Shown: positions 10,224-19,478 of the stretch, in pieces | Layout of the letters: the number at the start of each line of letters is the position of its first letter | How positions within the stretch are numbered: the first letter of the stretch is position 1 | From: Stentor coeruleus | Taxonomy: Eukaryota; Ciliophora; Heterotrichea; Heterotrichida; Stentoridae | DNA length: 64,000 bases | Assembly (NCBI GenBank): GCA_001970955.1 | Contig: MPUH01000262.1 | Coordinates: 1 to 64,000 of the forward strand | Direction of reading: 5' to 3' | The notes under the pieces: model-generated | What the model was told of the DNA's origin: nothing | Seen by the model: the letters and a program-made list of their open reading frames with translations, nothing else | The model's database searches: none | Position numbers and translations under genes: made by a program

Positions 10224-11216
10224 TTATTTTTTATATGAGGCCAGAGGTTTAGCTTTATAAAGCGAAGTCATAGATTGGCCCTGACTAAGAGTTCTTTCAT
10301 GTGGTGACAATGACTTATACATCATAATCTTCTCTATTCCATTTTTCTCCACTTTACCTTGTATATCATCTTTAGGTTTCACACAATTTGGTTTATTCAA
10401 ATATTTCTGCGAATACGAATTAGCAACCGGCATAGAAGGTTTTCTATTATCATGAGTTAAATCAATCCTCGGGGTTAATCTTGGAGAAAACGTACATCCA
10501 ATTGTTTCTTGTTTATTTAAAATTTCTTTTTTATTATTCAATTTTTCATTCTTCTCTTTAAGCCAATAATTATTTCTTTCAAGTACATTCATATTAAGTA
10601 CATCAGCTTTTACTTTAGGAGTTTCTTTTTCCCTTATTTTTGAAAACAAAGCTTCTCTTATATCATTTAATTCCCTATCTTTCTCAGTTTGTCCAGTGTT
10701 TTTTAACATAGCGAATTCTCTTGTGATTGTATTGACTTCTTGATCAAAACTTTCTTCATTTTCTTGGACTTTTATAAGCCCAGAGCAGTTTCCTGTGATT
10801 TCACTCATTTTTAAGTCCATTAGGGATAAAAAACTTTGTTTTGGAGGAATTCTTATAGCACTAGCTGATCTTGAGCCACTTAATAACTTGGTTGTATAGA
10901 GAGATATTGAATCATTATGTATACCTTCTCGTAATTCAACGATTTGTTTAGAAATTCTATTGATTTTTGGAGCTGGTTTCAGTTGTTGAACTTCTTGGAT
11001 TTGCTGTTTGGTTCGTAGGGTGTTGATTTTCGCTTGGGATTTCGCGTATTTTTGAAGAAGAAGATCTTCGATTCTTTGTCGAGGTTTTTGTGTTGAGTCT
11101 GTTGTTATTGAGATTTGCTTTTCGATATTGTCTTGCTTTTTTTTCCTAACGCTTGAGTCTAGATACAATCGATTGTGGACACCACCACGATTGGCTTCTT
11201 TAATATACCCATTCAT
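10224..11216 (-). CDS. hypothetical basic coiled-coil protein
   Basis: Single exon, 330 residues, not recognised. It is rich in Lys, Gln, Asn and Glu, with helix-forming stretches such as LLLQKYAKSQAKINTLRTKQ (residues 52-71) and NNYWLKEKNEKLNNKKEILN. One GCTFSPRLTPR segment near residue 240 resembles the CTFxPxI motif found in many ciliate cytoskeletal proteins. No membrane segment or signal peptide is present. A cytoskeletal or basal-body role is only a guess. Its 5' flank is shared with the divergent IQ gene. Confidence 0.8.
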   Translation of the reverse strand: MNGYIKEANRGGVHNRLYLDSSVRKKKQDNIEKQISITTDSTQKPRQRIEDLLLQKYAKSQAKINTLRTKQQIQEVQQLKPAPKINRISKQIVELREGIHNDSISLYTTKLLSGSRSASAIRIPPKQSFLSLMDLKMSEITGNCSGLIKVQENEESFDQEVNTITREFAMLKNTGQTEKDRELNDIREALFSKIREKETPKVKADVLNMNVLERNNYWLKEKNEKLNNKKEILNKQETIGCTFSPRLTPRIDLTHDNRKPSMPVANSYSQKYLNKPNCVKPKDDIQGKVEKNGIEKIMMYKSLSPHERTLSQGQSMTSLYKAKPLASYKK

Positions 11217-11365
11217 TTATTATAATTAACAAAATTTTATTTTTGAATTTTGGCAAAAAATGCAGAGGGAGAAAGGTTAAAGGATCGGAGATGATTAGAA
11301 ATGTGCTAGGATAGGTTTAAAAGAGAGAAAGTTTATGGGTTATCATAGGGTTTTAATATAAAATA

Positions 11366-12385
11366 ATGGTATCCAAAGGGTGTTATGCAAAGTGGACTGG
11401 CACAAGTCAGGTCGTTCCAACAATTTCGAGACAAGAAGTTACATACCCAGAAGACGAAGAAAAAGGGCCTATATATCTCAAGACCAAATCCTCAAAAAAA
11501 CCTATAGAAAGCGAGCAAACAGCATCTCATCATTTCTCATTTTTCAACAAAAACATGCAACAACTTCTCTTCGCATACAAAACCAAAGCTGCCCTGACAA
11601 TCCAGCGTTTCTACCGTCGAAGAAAATTAAAAGCTAAAGCCTATCAATTTCAGGACTTATTTACAAGCATTTTACAGAAACGGTGGAAAAAGTTCATCAA
11701 TAGACTTAACCATATAATCATCATAAAAACCTATGCAGCAATTGCAATCCAACGAGCATTTCGAAAATATATCATAAAAATAAAAAGTTGTTTTTCAACT
11801 CCAAGAAGAAAACTTTTAGCTCATTCAATAATTATTGGAAGTAGATTGAAAAAAATGTATTCATTATTAGAAAGTATTAATCGAAATCGAGTAATAAATA
11901 GTCCTGGAAGCCAGTGTACTATAACCCCAGTTAAAAGGAAAAAGCATTTAATGTGTAGTTTAGGAAGTGAAATGAAATTTCACAATAGAGCAGCTAGTAT
12001 GCCAATGATACTTAAAGATTTAATGAGTTCAGAACCTGAAAATAGTTGTGATACAATACCAGAAATGCCAGAAATGTATTGTCCGCAGATGGCTGAACCT
12101 CCTAGATTTGACCCTTTTCCTAATAAAAATTCTTTGGTGATGAGGCAGAAATCTGTTAAGATTAGAACGAGGAGGGTTAAGAAAATGAAAACTGATGAAC
12201 TTTTTGGACATTTATTAGCTGATAGTGCTTGGAATAGAGAAAATAAAGAAATTCAGGTTAAAACTTGTATACCACAACTTATAGATGATGCTAGGTTTTT
12301 TAAGAAAATCGAATTTGAGAAAGTCAGGGATAAACTTAAAAAGGAGTATCTTACTTTGGTTAATGGGTGGTTTGAGAAAAGATGA
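11366..12385 (+). CDS. IQ-motif protein
   Basis: Single exon, 339 residues, ending in TGA (a reason to think TGA is a stop here). Two IQ-type motifs are visible: ALTIQRFYRRRKLKAKAY at residues 76-93 and AAIAIQRAFRKYIIKIKS at about 122-140. Both fit calmodulin or centrin binding, which suggests Ca2+-linked regulation. The remainder is basic, with a second half rich in Met, Pro and Lys and no recognised domain. In ciliates such proteins are often cortical or basal-body components bound by centrin. The gene lies about 150 bp from the divergent coiled-coil gene. Confidence 0.85.
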   Translation: MVSKGCYAKWTGTSQVVPTISRQEVTYPEDEEKGPIYLKTKSSKKPIESEQTASHHFSFFNKNMQQLLFAYKTKAALTIQRFYRRRKLKAKAYQFQDLFTSILQKRWKKFINRLNHIIIIKTYAAIAIQRAFRKYIIKIKSCFSTPRRKLLAHSIIIGSRLKKMYSLLESINRNRVINSPGSQCTITPVKRKKHLMCSLGSEMKFHNRAASMPMILKDLMSSEPENSCDTIPEMPEMYCPQMAEPPRFDPFPNKNSLVMRQKSVKIRTRRVKKMKTDELFGHLLADSAWNRENKEIQVKTCIPQLIDDARFFKKIEFEKVRDKLKKEYLTLVNGWFEKR

Positions 12386-12481
12386 AATTGATAGTAGGAT
12401 TATAATTTAATTAAAGATAAGATGTAGAAAGGAAATATTTATACCATAACAAGCAGGTAAGATTTTAAATAATCTAAACTA

Positions 12482-13375
12482 TTAAAAGGTTATTGCAGAT
12501 TGATTACGACGTATTCTATAAACTTTCGCACATCCGCTAAGTGCTTTTTTTTGCACTAAATCATTTGATTGTATCTTGTTATGCACTGGATCCTTAACTG
12601 TAAATACTTCCCTATATTGATTTGCATCTTTATACTGCAAAAGATCTTCGACTTCTGCACGATTTCCTAGAAGCTTTTTTTTAGGACTTGAATCAGGCAC
12701 TTTACCGTTAGATTGGAATATTTTACTATTCATATATTCAAAACTGTATATAAATTACTATTTGCCTTGACGTTCCTTAGCTTCAACTAAAGTATTTGGG
12801 TCTTTAAATAAGTGANTTTTATTCTATTAGTAGTCACCAAACCATAACCAGATATATATAGTGACGGTCTGGTAGTGATCTGGAGGCCATTTAAATAACG
12901 AACTGCCTTGACGTTCCTTAGCTTCAACTAAAGTATTTGGGTCTTTAAATAAGTGATCAAACACTGACGATGTGAAAATTTTTTCCCTAACTTTTGGAAG
13001 TTCTGGGGTTATAGTATCTTGAATTATTGGGTCTCTTTGTGGAGGTTGGCATATAGATTTTTTCAAGCTAATAGGTGGAGATATATCAGTTAATGTTTCT
13101 GCAATATACTTTTTAGAAGGGACAAATTCATTCAAAGGCTCACCAAAAACATTTGATTTTTTAAACTGTTCAGCATATGCACCCATCTTAATACCTGTTT
13201 TCCTCTCAGGGGAAGTGTTTATTGGCTTAAAGGTGTAAGTTTTCTGGATTGGGACATTAACTTCCTCTTGCAAAATTGGATTGCGCACAGGAGGTCTATA
13301 AGCTGGCAGAGATGGAGCAGTTGACAGCTTGACTGTAAACTGTTTGAATACATTATCCTTCTCAACGAGGCTCAT
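12482..13375 (-). CDS. hypothetical protein, split by an assembly gap
   Basis: Read from 13375, residues 1-156 run to VFDHLFKDPNTLVEAKERQG. The frame then leaves the conserved copy and stops at 12827. The same 53 bp recur beyond the single N (12763-12815). From there a 15-nt intron (12744-12758) joins ...KERQGKY to FEYMNSKIFQSNG and an open frame to TAG/TAA near 12482. The intended gene is therefore exon 1 (13375 to the repeat), then exon 2 (12743-12482), about 250 residues. It is Pro/Lys-rich with repeated PPVRNPI/PPQRDPI segments and no recognised domain. The 87 bp at 12817-12903 do not belong to the gene model. The join is inferred. Confidence 0.7.
12763..12956. repeat. assembly join: 53-bp duplicate flanking a single N
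   Basis: Bases 12763-12815 and 12904-12956 are identical. A single N stands at 12816, and 87 bp of unshared sequence (12817-12903) follow it. This is what two contigs with overlapping ends look like when they are scaffolded instead of merged. The unshared 87 bp contain the inverted pair CCAGAT/ATCTGG and may be chimeric read sequence. Confidence 0.85.
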
Positions 13376-14260
13376 ATTATTTATTTGAGATTACTTTATA
13401 TGAATTCTAGATTTTTCATAAAGGAAAATAATGGACTTTTTTATAGTTTTATAGCTTTATAGCTTATAGTTTAAGGGATTTTTACTTGATTGAAAATTAT
13501 TTTTTATGTTAATACTTTTAGCTTCATAAATCAATTGGGAAATTACATCGGGTGGAATGAGAAAAGCTTGGATTTTTTAAAGTTTATATGTTTTATGACA
13601 AATAAAGGGATTTTTAGAGATTGTAAATTGTATGCTTTATAAGAAGTTTTTTAAGAGTGTTATGAGATTTTTATATAGAGTAATTAGTTTATGTAATAGG
13701 GCGAAATGCAATTTTGTTTAGGCATTGAATTACAATTAATACAGGTAACAGTCTAAAAATTTCGTTTAAAGAGGAGAGTTCAAGTACAGCATTGAAGGTA
13801 AATTATGAATTTCTTTCAATTTTTATATATAATCTTAACAACTAAATCAATAATTTATCAAAGACTTACATGAATAATATTATTCCAACAACTATTTTTT
13901 TCTCAGTTTTTTTCCACCTCAATCTTCTTTTTTCCTTGCATCTTCTCTTTTTCTATAAAAGATTTCACTAAGCTCCCTTTTACTATTATCCCAAACCCAT
14001 CCTATATCTTTAAGATTACAACCATTATACAGAATTCCAAAATCCCTCTTTCTTCCTTATAGTCAGAAAGTAAGTGATCCAAACATTTACTAGCATAAAT
14101 ATGCCGATCTCTATTTTTACAGAGTTTATATTCCAAGTAATATTCCAACTTTACTTAAAATCTTCCTATCATATCCTTAAAAATGCATATACTTCAATAC
14201 AAAATCAGTTTTTTTCAATAAAAAACCAATTATCCATTAATATTTTTCATATAATAAACT
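13376..14260. other. divergent intergenic region
   Basis: G-rich on the plus strand next to the minus-strand gene (13400-13800), then strongly C-rich and G-poor (13860-14260) ahead of the plus-strand gene. Short chance frames occur, but nothing that looks coding. Confidence 0.6.
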
Positions 14261-14746
14261 ATGCTTCCAATAGACTTACCAGAACTCAGAGAACTTCCAA
14301 GTATAAGTAAAACAGAAGAGTCCTCAATTACTCCCTCTTATGAGGAAATCCAGAAAATCATCCAATCAAACCGAATAATAAATCAGCAAGTCCTTCTACA
14401 ATTCAATAAGTTTATTAGTAAATCTAACAGCCTTCTTAGTGAATCTAAAAAAAAAACTCTCAGTACAATCGAAGAAACCTTACCAAAAATCGAAAAAAAT
14501 CTTTCAAAAAGGATTCAACTCAGCCCAGAATATTTAGTTTGTATTAAAACCCAACAAGAAACTCTTTTAAGGCTATTTGATCAATTATGTACATTGCAAC
14601 AAGAAGTTGATTATGAAAATAATAAACTTAGAAACACTCAAAGGGAAATACAGAAAAGTAGATTTCCATCACCCAGATTTGAATGTAGTATTGAAGAAGG
14701 GCAGATTAAAAGATCTCAAAATGTATGTTGTTGTGAGATTTTTTAA
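14261..14746 (+). CDS. small coiled-coil protein with CaaX-like C terminus
   Basis: Single exon, 161 residues, not recognised. It is mostly helical and heptad-like: KFISKSNSLLSESKKKTLST, then a C-terminal coiled coil around QEVDYENNKLRNTQREIQK. The last residues are CCCEIF, so the protein ends in a CaaX-like box (Cys-Glu-Ile-Phe) preceded by two more cysteines. This predicts prenylation with possible palmitoylation and therefore membrane attachment. The minus-strand gene at 22336-22908 has the same size class and ends CCCVLI, so the two may be distant relatives or functional analogues. Confidence 0.8.
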   Translation: MLPIDLPELRELPSISKTEESSITPSYEEIQKIIQSNRIINQQVLLQFNKFISKSNSLLSESKKKTLSTIEETLPKIEKNLSKRIQLSPEYLVCIKTQQETLLRLFDQLCTLQQEVDYENNKLRNTQREIQKSRFPSPRFECSIEEGQIKRSQNVCCCEIF

Positions 14747-15645
14747 ATAATTATAATTAGATAATTGTATTGTGTGATTAGAGTTATTAAGAAGATTATT
14801 AATATTTCTGATTGGAAATTTATTATGGATTAAGGATATGAGGATGATTTGTTTAGAAAAAAAATTTGATGATTTTGTGATAAGAGGCTGGGTATGTGTT
14901 TTTTGGATTAGTAGTAGGATAGATTTTATTAGATAGATAATTTATAGGTGTGGATATAAGGAGGAATTGAATAGTGTGTTATAAAGATTTTCTTAAAGAT
15001 AAGTCTATATGTTTATTTATTAAAAGTTTTTAGTATTATGGGCAATGAGTTAGAATGATTTATATGAAAAGTATTAGATGCTAATAAGTGATTATGAAAG
15101 TTTTTATAAAATGATTTTATATTTGTTATAAAATTAAATTAAGATTTATTCTTGGATTAGAGGATTTTTCCTGGTATAATTTGTATTTTAAATTATTACA
15201 TGGATTTATTTGCGTTTTATGTTATCAGTTAGTTTGCAAGAAGAATATATGAACTCAATTATAGAAAAAAAATCAATTTTTCTTGTATGCTTATTACAAA
15301 AAAAATATTCCAAAAACTTATCGATGTCTAAAAAATGATAAAAAGCCCCTTTAATTATATCTAACATACGAAAAAAGCATTATATGTATATTCTATGCTT
15401 ATATCTCTACACAAAATAAAAAGCATACTTTATTTTTCTTCCCATAAACCCATAATACATAAATTTCCTAAAATAACCCGACAAATATAAACTATATTAT
15501 CAAAAACCTATAATTTTCAAATCTTAACTACCACTTCTCTTCACATTCCCCAATCTCCAACCCTTACAAAACCACATAAACCCCTACTCCAATATATAAA
15601 AATCATCAAATTCACCTAAAAATCTAAGAAAATCCTAAATGATAA
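14747..15645. other. intergenic region with a skew switch
   Basis: About 900 bp between two plus-strand genes. From 14747 to about 15250 the plus strand is G-rich and C-poor; from about 15300 to 15645 it is C-rich and almost free of G. No RNA gene or mobile element was seen. Confidence 0.6.
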
Positions 15646-16131
15646 ATGGACAAAAGTTCATACAACTCGACCAAAGAAACCATATCAAGTAAATTAAACC
15701 AAGGCAAAGACAAATTCGCTACAGTCTATAAATTCCGTCTTCCTGGTTGTAATTTTTCCCGTGCTGAAAGGTTTTCACCAAGAAGATTCAGTCTAAGTGG
15801 TGAGTTTACAACAATTCCTAACACTATTGGCACAGGTAGAAAAACAAGCTTTGGTTTTGGCCGAAGACATGTCTTTCATAATCCTGGTGGTAAGGATGCT
15901 CCACCTTGTAATCTTTATAATATTACAAGTTGCTTTGATGATAAAATTAAAAGAACAGCTTCACCAAGAGTGAGAACAGCTTTTAATAATCAAAGGGCAA
16001 ATGAAAATCAATGTGTATCTCCTTCTAGGTTAAGAATATCTATTAATAGAACAAGGTATTCTACAGATGTTTCTTCATGTTTAATGTCTGCAGAAAGACA
16101 TTGTACACCAGGTCCACGCAAGTCTGTTTAG
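15646..16131 (+). CDS. hypothetical basic protein (possibly SHIPPO-like)
   Basis: Single exon, 161 residues, rich in Arg, Ser, Asn and Phe, with no membrane segment. Segments such as YKFRLPGCNFSRAERF, FGFGRRHVFHNPGGKDAPPC and CTPGPRK faintly recall the PGPxxY repeats of SHIPPO/ODF3 axonemal proteins, but the repeat is not regular enough to assign. Cys residues at several places could be coincidental. Codon use resembles the neighbours, so it is probably a real gene of unknown role. Confidence 0.7.
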   Translation: MDKSSYNSTKETISSKLNQGKDKFATVYKFRLPGCNFSRAERFSPRRFSLSGEFTTIPNTIGTGRKTSFGFGRRHVFHNPGGKDAPPCNLYNITSCFDDKIKRTASPRVRTAFNNQRANENQCVSPSRLRISINRTRYSTDVSSCLMSAERHCTPGPRKSV

Positions 16132-16342
16132 TAGTAAATTCTTAATTTAATCTAGTTTATATTATTGTTGTTAGAAAGAGGCCTTATTGTCAAAAGAGTA
16201 ATTTTTTTATAGAAATAAAAGGTTTTAGGTTCAATAACTAAACATGCAGTAATCCACAAAAATATCCTAAAAAGAATATAAAACTAAACTCAAGATCCCC
16301 CCATAATAATAAAATTTTTACCCCTCAAGACCCCTAATAATC

Positions 16343-16804
16343 ATGTCTTCTGAGCTTTACCAACTATACGAATACCTAGCCCATAAACATCAACTTCTCC
16401 TTCCAGACTCAGCTTTTTGTACATTAGACTTCTTACAAAGCATTGAATCAGGAAATAAAAAAGCAATACCTTTAGATAAAGCTAGGGACTTTTACTTACC
16501 TGTCGTATCTTTTGCCCCTACAACAACTGAAGATTTATATAGACATTGTATTCTTCAATCACTTTTAAAACCATATATACCAGAAAGTAAAGTTCCTAAT
16601 AGAGAGTTTTTGATTAAAATTATGGCTACATTTGAGCTTGAGACTTTATTGAAAATGACTAAGTTAATACTTATGATACAGTATAAATGTTTGGAGATAC
16701 CAATTAAAGAACCTGATAAGAAAGAAGAGATACCAGGTAAGAAAAATGTTGATAGTGATATTGATGAGAATGAATTGGATAATATATTAGATAATATGGA
16801 ATAA
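16343..16804 (+). CDS. hypothetical acidic-tailed helical protein
   Basis: Single exon, 153 residues, not recognised. The first 115 residues are predicted to be helical and compact (SELYQLYEYLAHKH; ATFELETLLKMTKLILMIQY). They are followed by a charged tail ending SDIDENELDNILDNME. There is no signal peptide and no coiled coil. The pattern fits a small adaptor with an acidic peptide tail, but no family can be named. Confidence 0.7.
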   Translation: MSSELYQLYEYLAHKHQLLLPDSAFCTLDFLQSIESGNKKAIPLDKARDFYLPVVSFAPTTTEDLYRHCILQSLLKPYIPESKVPNREFLIKIMATFELETLLKMTKLILMIQYKCLEIPIKEPDKKEEIPGKKNVDSDIDENELDNILDNME

Positions 16805-17287
16805 ATATAATAAATAGAAATTTATATATATTTTTGAAGTAGATTGAGTTTTAAAATTTAGTTTCAGCTTAAAATATACTTTATTATTCAACTGTTTAAG
16901 GATTATTAGTTGGATATTTTTAATTTTAATTACTATAAATCCTCCTTTCTTTAGTATGAATATAAATTTAAGGTTGATTAAGCATAACACAATTTGGTAT
17001 CTTTATCTAATATATATTATTTTATTGAAAAATGATATTAAATTAAAAATTTTAGATCATAGCAAACTAAAATAATCTATTCTAAGCATGATTTGGTTAT
17101 ATCAGTTTAGAAAAGAAATAGTAAAGATCTCCTCAGCCAAGTAAAGAGTCACATAACCAGCGACAACGAGTGGTTTAACATATCGAATCTGCTTAAAGAA
17201 AGAGATCGTAGGACAAACAAACCTTGATCGGACAAGGTTTAAACCATGCCACCTTAACTACCACCAACTTTAAACTTTAAACTTTAT
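16805..17287. other. intergenic region with a GC-rich structured segment
   Basis: AT-rich DNA except for 17120-17260, which is far richer in G and C than other 5' flanks and contains nested inverted repeats (listed separately as an RNA candidate). Confidence 0.55.
17126..17242 (+). ncRNA. possible structured RNA (low confidence)
   Basis: Inverted pairs are nested. GATCTC (17126-17131) pairs with GAGATC (17202-17207), AACCA (17155-17159) with TGGTT (17171-17175), and AAACCTTG (17219-17226) with CAAGGTTT (17233-17240) around a 6-nt loop. The last is a perfect 8-bp hairpin. Base composition is GC-rich against AT-rich surroundings, a known hallmark of RNA genes in AT-rich genomes. It matches no tRNA, U1-U6, SRP or telomerase template that I recognise. 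It could equally be a 5' UTR structure of the gene at 17288. Strand is uncertain. Confidence 0.25.
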
Positions 17288-18079
17288 ATGAGTTTTAAAT
17301 ACCCACAAATAAATATAAATAATATTATGAGGTCGCAACTTCTTCAAATAAACCGATCAAAGACCAAAATGGATAGCACTTCACCATATCTCGATCACAT
17401 AGTTCGAAGTAAGCATAACAAATCTACAAATGAACTCAAATCATTACCAGCAGCGGCTATAAAAACAAATGTAGCAGAAAGTTTTACAGAAACGGGAAAA
17501 TATAAAGAATTTAGGCGACACTTGACTTTAAGCTATGATAGAAACTCTAATGATGTAAATAAAGCAAAACAACTTGAAGAGCTTTTTCATGAAAGGATAG
17601 AAAAATTTCACAGTGGAGAAACGGAATGGCTTAATGAAATAGAAATTATCGATAGTATATACTATGAAATTTTTTCACATTTTAGCTGCTTTGACAACCT
17701 TTTAAAAACATTAAAAAGCAAGATGAAAGAATGTCTTAAAACCATGTCATTCGAACATTATAAAGGAAAAATAGAGAAACTTAAACAAAAAAATGAAGTT
17801 TTAGTAGTAAAAATAAACAATTTGACAAAAATAAATCAGGATCTTTGTAAAGAAAATGAACATATAAAAAAATCGCAAGAAAATTTTGAGAGGCTTTTCA
17901 AAGGCAATCCGGAAATTCTTGTAAAATACGAAAACATTGTTGACCAGATGCTTAAACAATGTCAAGTAATAGATAATTTAAAAAAGGAGATCAAAAGGCT
18001 TAGGAAAATTCAAATTACCAACAATCAAATTATATCGGAACTTAAAGCTAGATCTAACGTAAAAGATGATTCGTTTTAA
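17288..18079 (+). CDS. coiled-coil protein, tandem paralog 1
   Basis: Single exon, 263 residues. The N-terminal 75 residues are basic and disordered (NRSKTKMDSTSPYLDHIVRS). From about residue 95 on the protein is helical, with a coiled coil over residues 155-255 (KIEKLKQKNEVLVVKINNLT; LCKENEHIKKSQENFERLF; QVIDNLKKEIKRLRKI). It aligns along its length with the next gene: ERIEKFHSGETEWLNEIEII matches DRIEKYKKGNSELISEIDVI, and ENIVDQML matches QNIVEQML. The two arose by tandem duplication. No known family was recognised; a cytoskeletal structural role is a guess. Confidence 0.85.
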   Translation: MSFKYPQININNIMRSQLLQINRSKTKMDSTSPYLDHIVRSKHNKSTNELKSLPAAAIKTNVAESFTETGKYKEFRRHLTLSYDRNSNDVNKAKQLEELFHERIEKFHSGETEWLNEIEIIDSIYYEIFSHFSCFDNLLKTLKSKMKECLKTMSFEHYKGKIEKLKQKNEVLVVKINNLTKINQDLCKENEHIKKSQENFERLFKGNPEILVKYENIVDQMLKQCQVIDNLKKEIKRLRKIQITNNQIISELKARSNVKDDSF

Positions 18080-18259
18080 CTATAAAGATCATAAGCATTA
18101 AGTTTTACGAAATACTATATATTGAAGTATTTAATGAAACAAAAATCTATCTTAGATCAAACTTAAAGCATTCTCCGATTTTGCCCATATCATTTTTCAA
18201 ACATTTTTTTCTTCCATTATTACATAAGTATTCAAATAACTATACAATTATATAATAAA

Positions 18260-19018
18260 ATGCTACCAACAATTAGTATTCAGAGAAAACGTTCAAGTAG
18301 CAAATTGAGTGTAGATTTTAACATATCACTAGGGACAGATAAGATTTTAAGATCGCAAAAAAACAAATCCTTAACCAATTTAAAATCTCACTCGCCAATA
18401 CCTTCAAAAAGATTTTTAAAAGAATTTGACATAATTACATCTAAGCCAAGAGAATCAAGAAAATTGTTAACAACTCAAGTCTTTGAACCAGTTAAAACAT
18501 CGACTAGAATTGAAGATTTTGAAGAAATACTAAATGACAGGATTGAAAAATATAAGAAAGGGAATAGTGAATTAATTTCTGAAATTGATGTTATTGATAG
18601 TGTTTATTATGATATTATAAACCATTTGAAGTCATATGAAAATATTTTTAGGGTTTTAAGGCAGAAACTTGATGTGTGTATTTTTAATCAAGCAAAAGAA
18701 GAATATGCTAAAAAAATTGAAAAACTTTATAAAGATAAAAATTTGCTTATAATGAAAATCAATTCACTTTCTGATATAAATAGCAAGTTGCAAGAGGAAA
18801 ATAAGAAACTTAATGAGGACAGAGAAAATATTACTAGGCTTTTTATTGATGATCCTGATGTTTTGATAAACTATCAGAATATTGTTGAACAAATGCTTGA
18901 ACAATTCAGCATAATACATGAGCAGAAAAAAGAACTGAAGAAGCTTAGGAAATACCAAGAAATGTATAAGGAACTAGCTAAAAAGTTTGAACAAAAATCA
19001 TTTTTATTAGAACCTTAA
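18260..19018 (+). CDS. coiled-coil protein, tandem paralog 2
   Basis: Single exon, 252 residues, 180 bp downstream of its paralog and in the same direction. The shared order is a basic N terminus with KNKSLTNLKS (KHNKSTNELKS in paralog 1), a helical middle (EIDVIDSVYYDIINHLKSYE against EIEIIDSIYYEIFSHFSCFD), and a C-terminal coiled coil (KKIEKLYKDKNLLIMKINSL). The proteins have diverged widely while keeping spacing almost free of gaps, which indicates old duplication under selection. Function is unknown. Confidence 0.85.
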   Translation: MLPTISIQRKRSSSKLSVDFNISLGTDKILRSQKNKSLTNLKSHSPIPSKRFLKEFDIITSKPRESRKLLTTQVFEPVKTSTRIEDFEEILNDRIEKYKKGNSELISEIDVIDSVYYDIINHLKSYENIFRVLRQKLDVCIFNQAKEEYAKKIEKLYKDKNLLIMKINSLSDINSKLQEENKKLNEDRENITRLFIDDPDVLINYQNIVEQMLEQFSIIHEQKKELKKLRKYQEMYKELAKKFEQKSFLLEP

Positions 19019-19478
19019 GATATAACAGAAAACAATTATTAACACTATTAGTGTCGTCTATTATAAAGTTTATTTAATTCCTGGCGAATCAGATGAATAT
19101 ATTTAGCACAAAACTATAGCCCTTCATAAAAATACAGTAATCCACAATAAATTATTGTATAGTACCAAATCGGAATAATACAGAAAACACTTTGGTGCCA
19201 TTTTGTTGTATGTTTAAATCTTATTCTGATAGTTTTACTTAAACATTAAACTTCCATCTACAACACTTTTTAGATTTAATAATACCTTACATATTTTTTT
19301 TAATCTATATAATTTTTGTCTATATCTTAATCAGAAATTCAAATAAAAATTTTCTCGATAATTAATCTTCAAAAATACACAAAAACTATTATTAAAACAC
19401 AAAAAACCCCAGTATCCTCAAAAATTTAATAAAAAAAGCACCCAAAGAGCATAAAAAATTACAATCCAAATACATAAA
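19019..19478. other. intergenic region
   Basis: AT-rich. The 13-mer CAGTAATCCACAA at about 19134-19146 also occurs at about 16247-16259 upstream of another gene. The part from 19200 on is C-rich and G-poor, as in other 5' flanks. Confidence 0.5.

Noticed and set aside
12385-12400. TGA as a sense codon (Blepharisma-type code)
   Set aside because: No conserved Trp position uses TGA and long genes contain none; TGA at 12383-12385 ends a frame normally.
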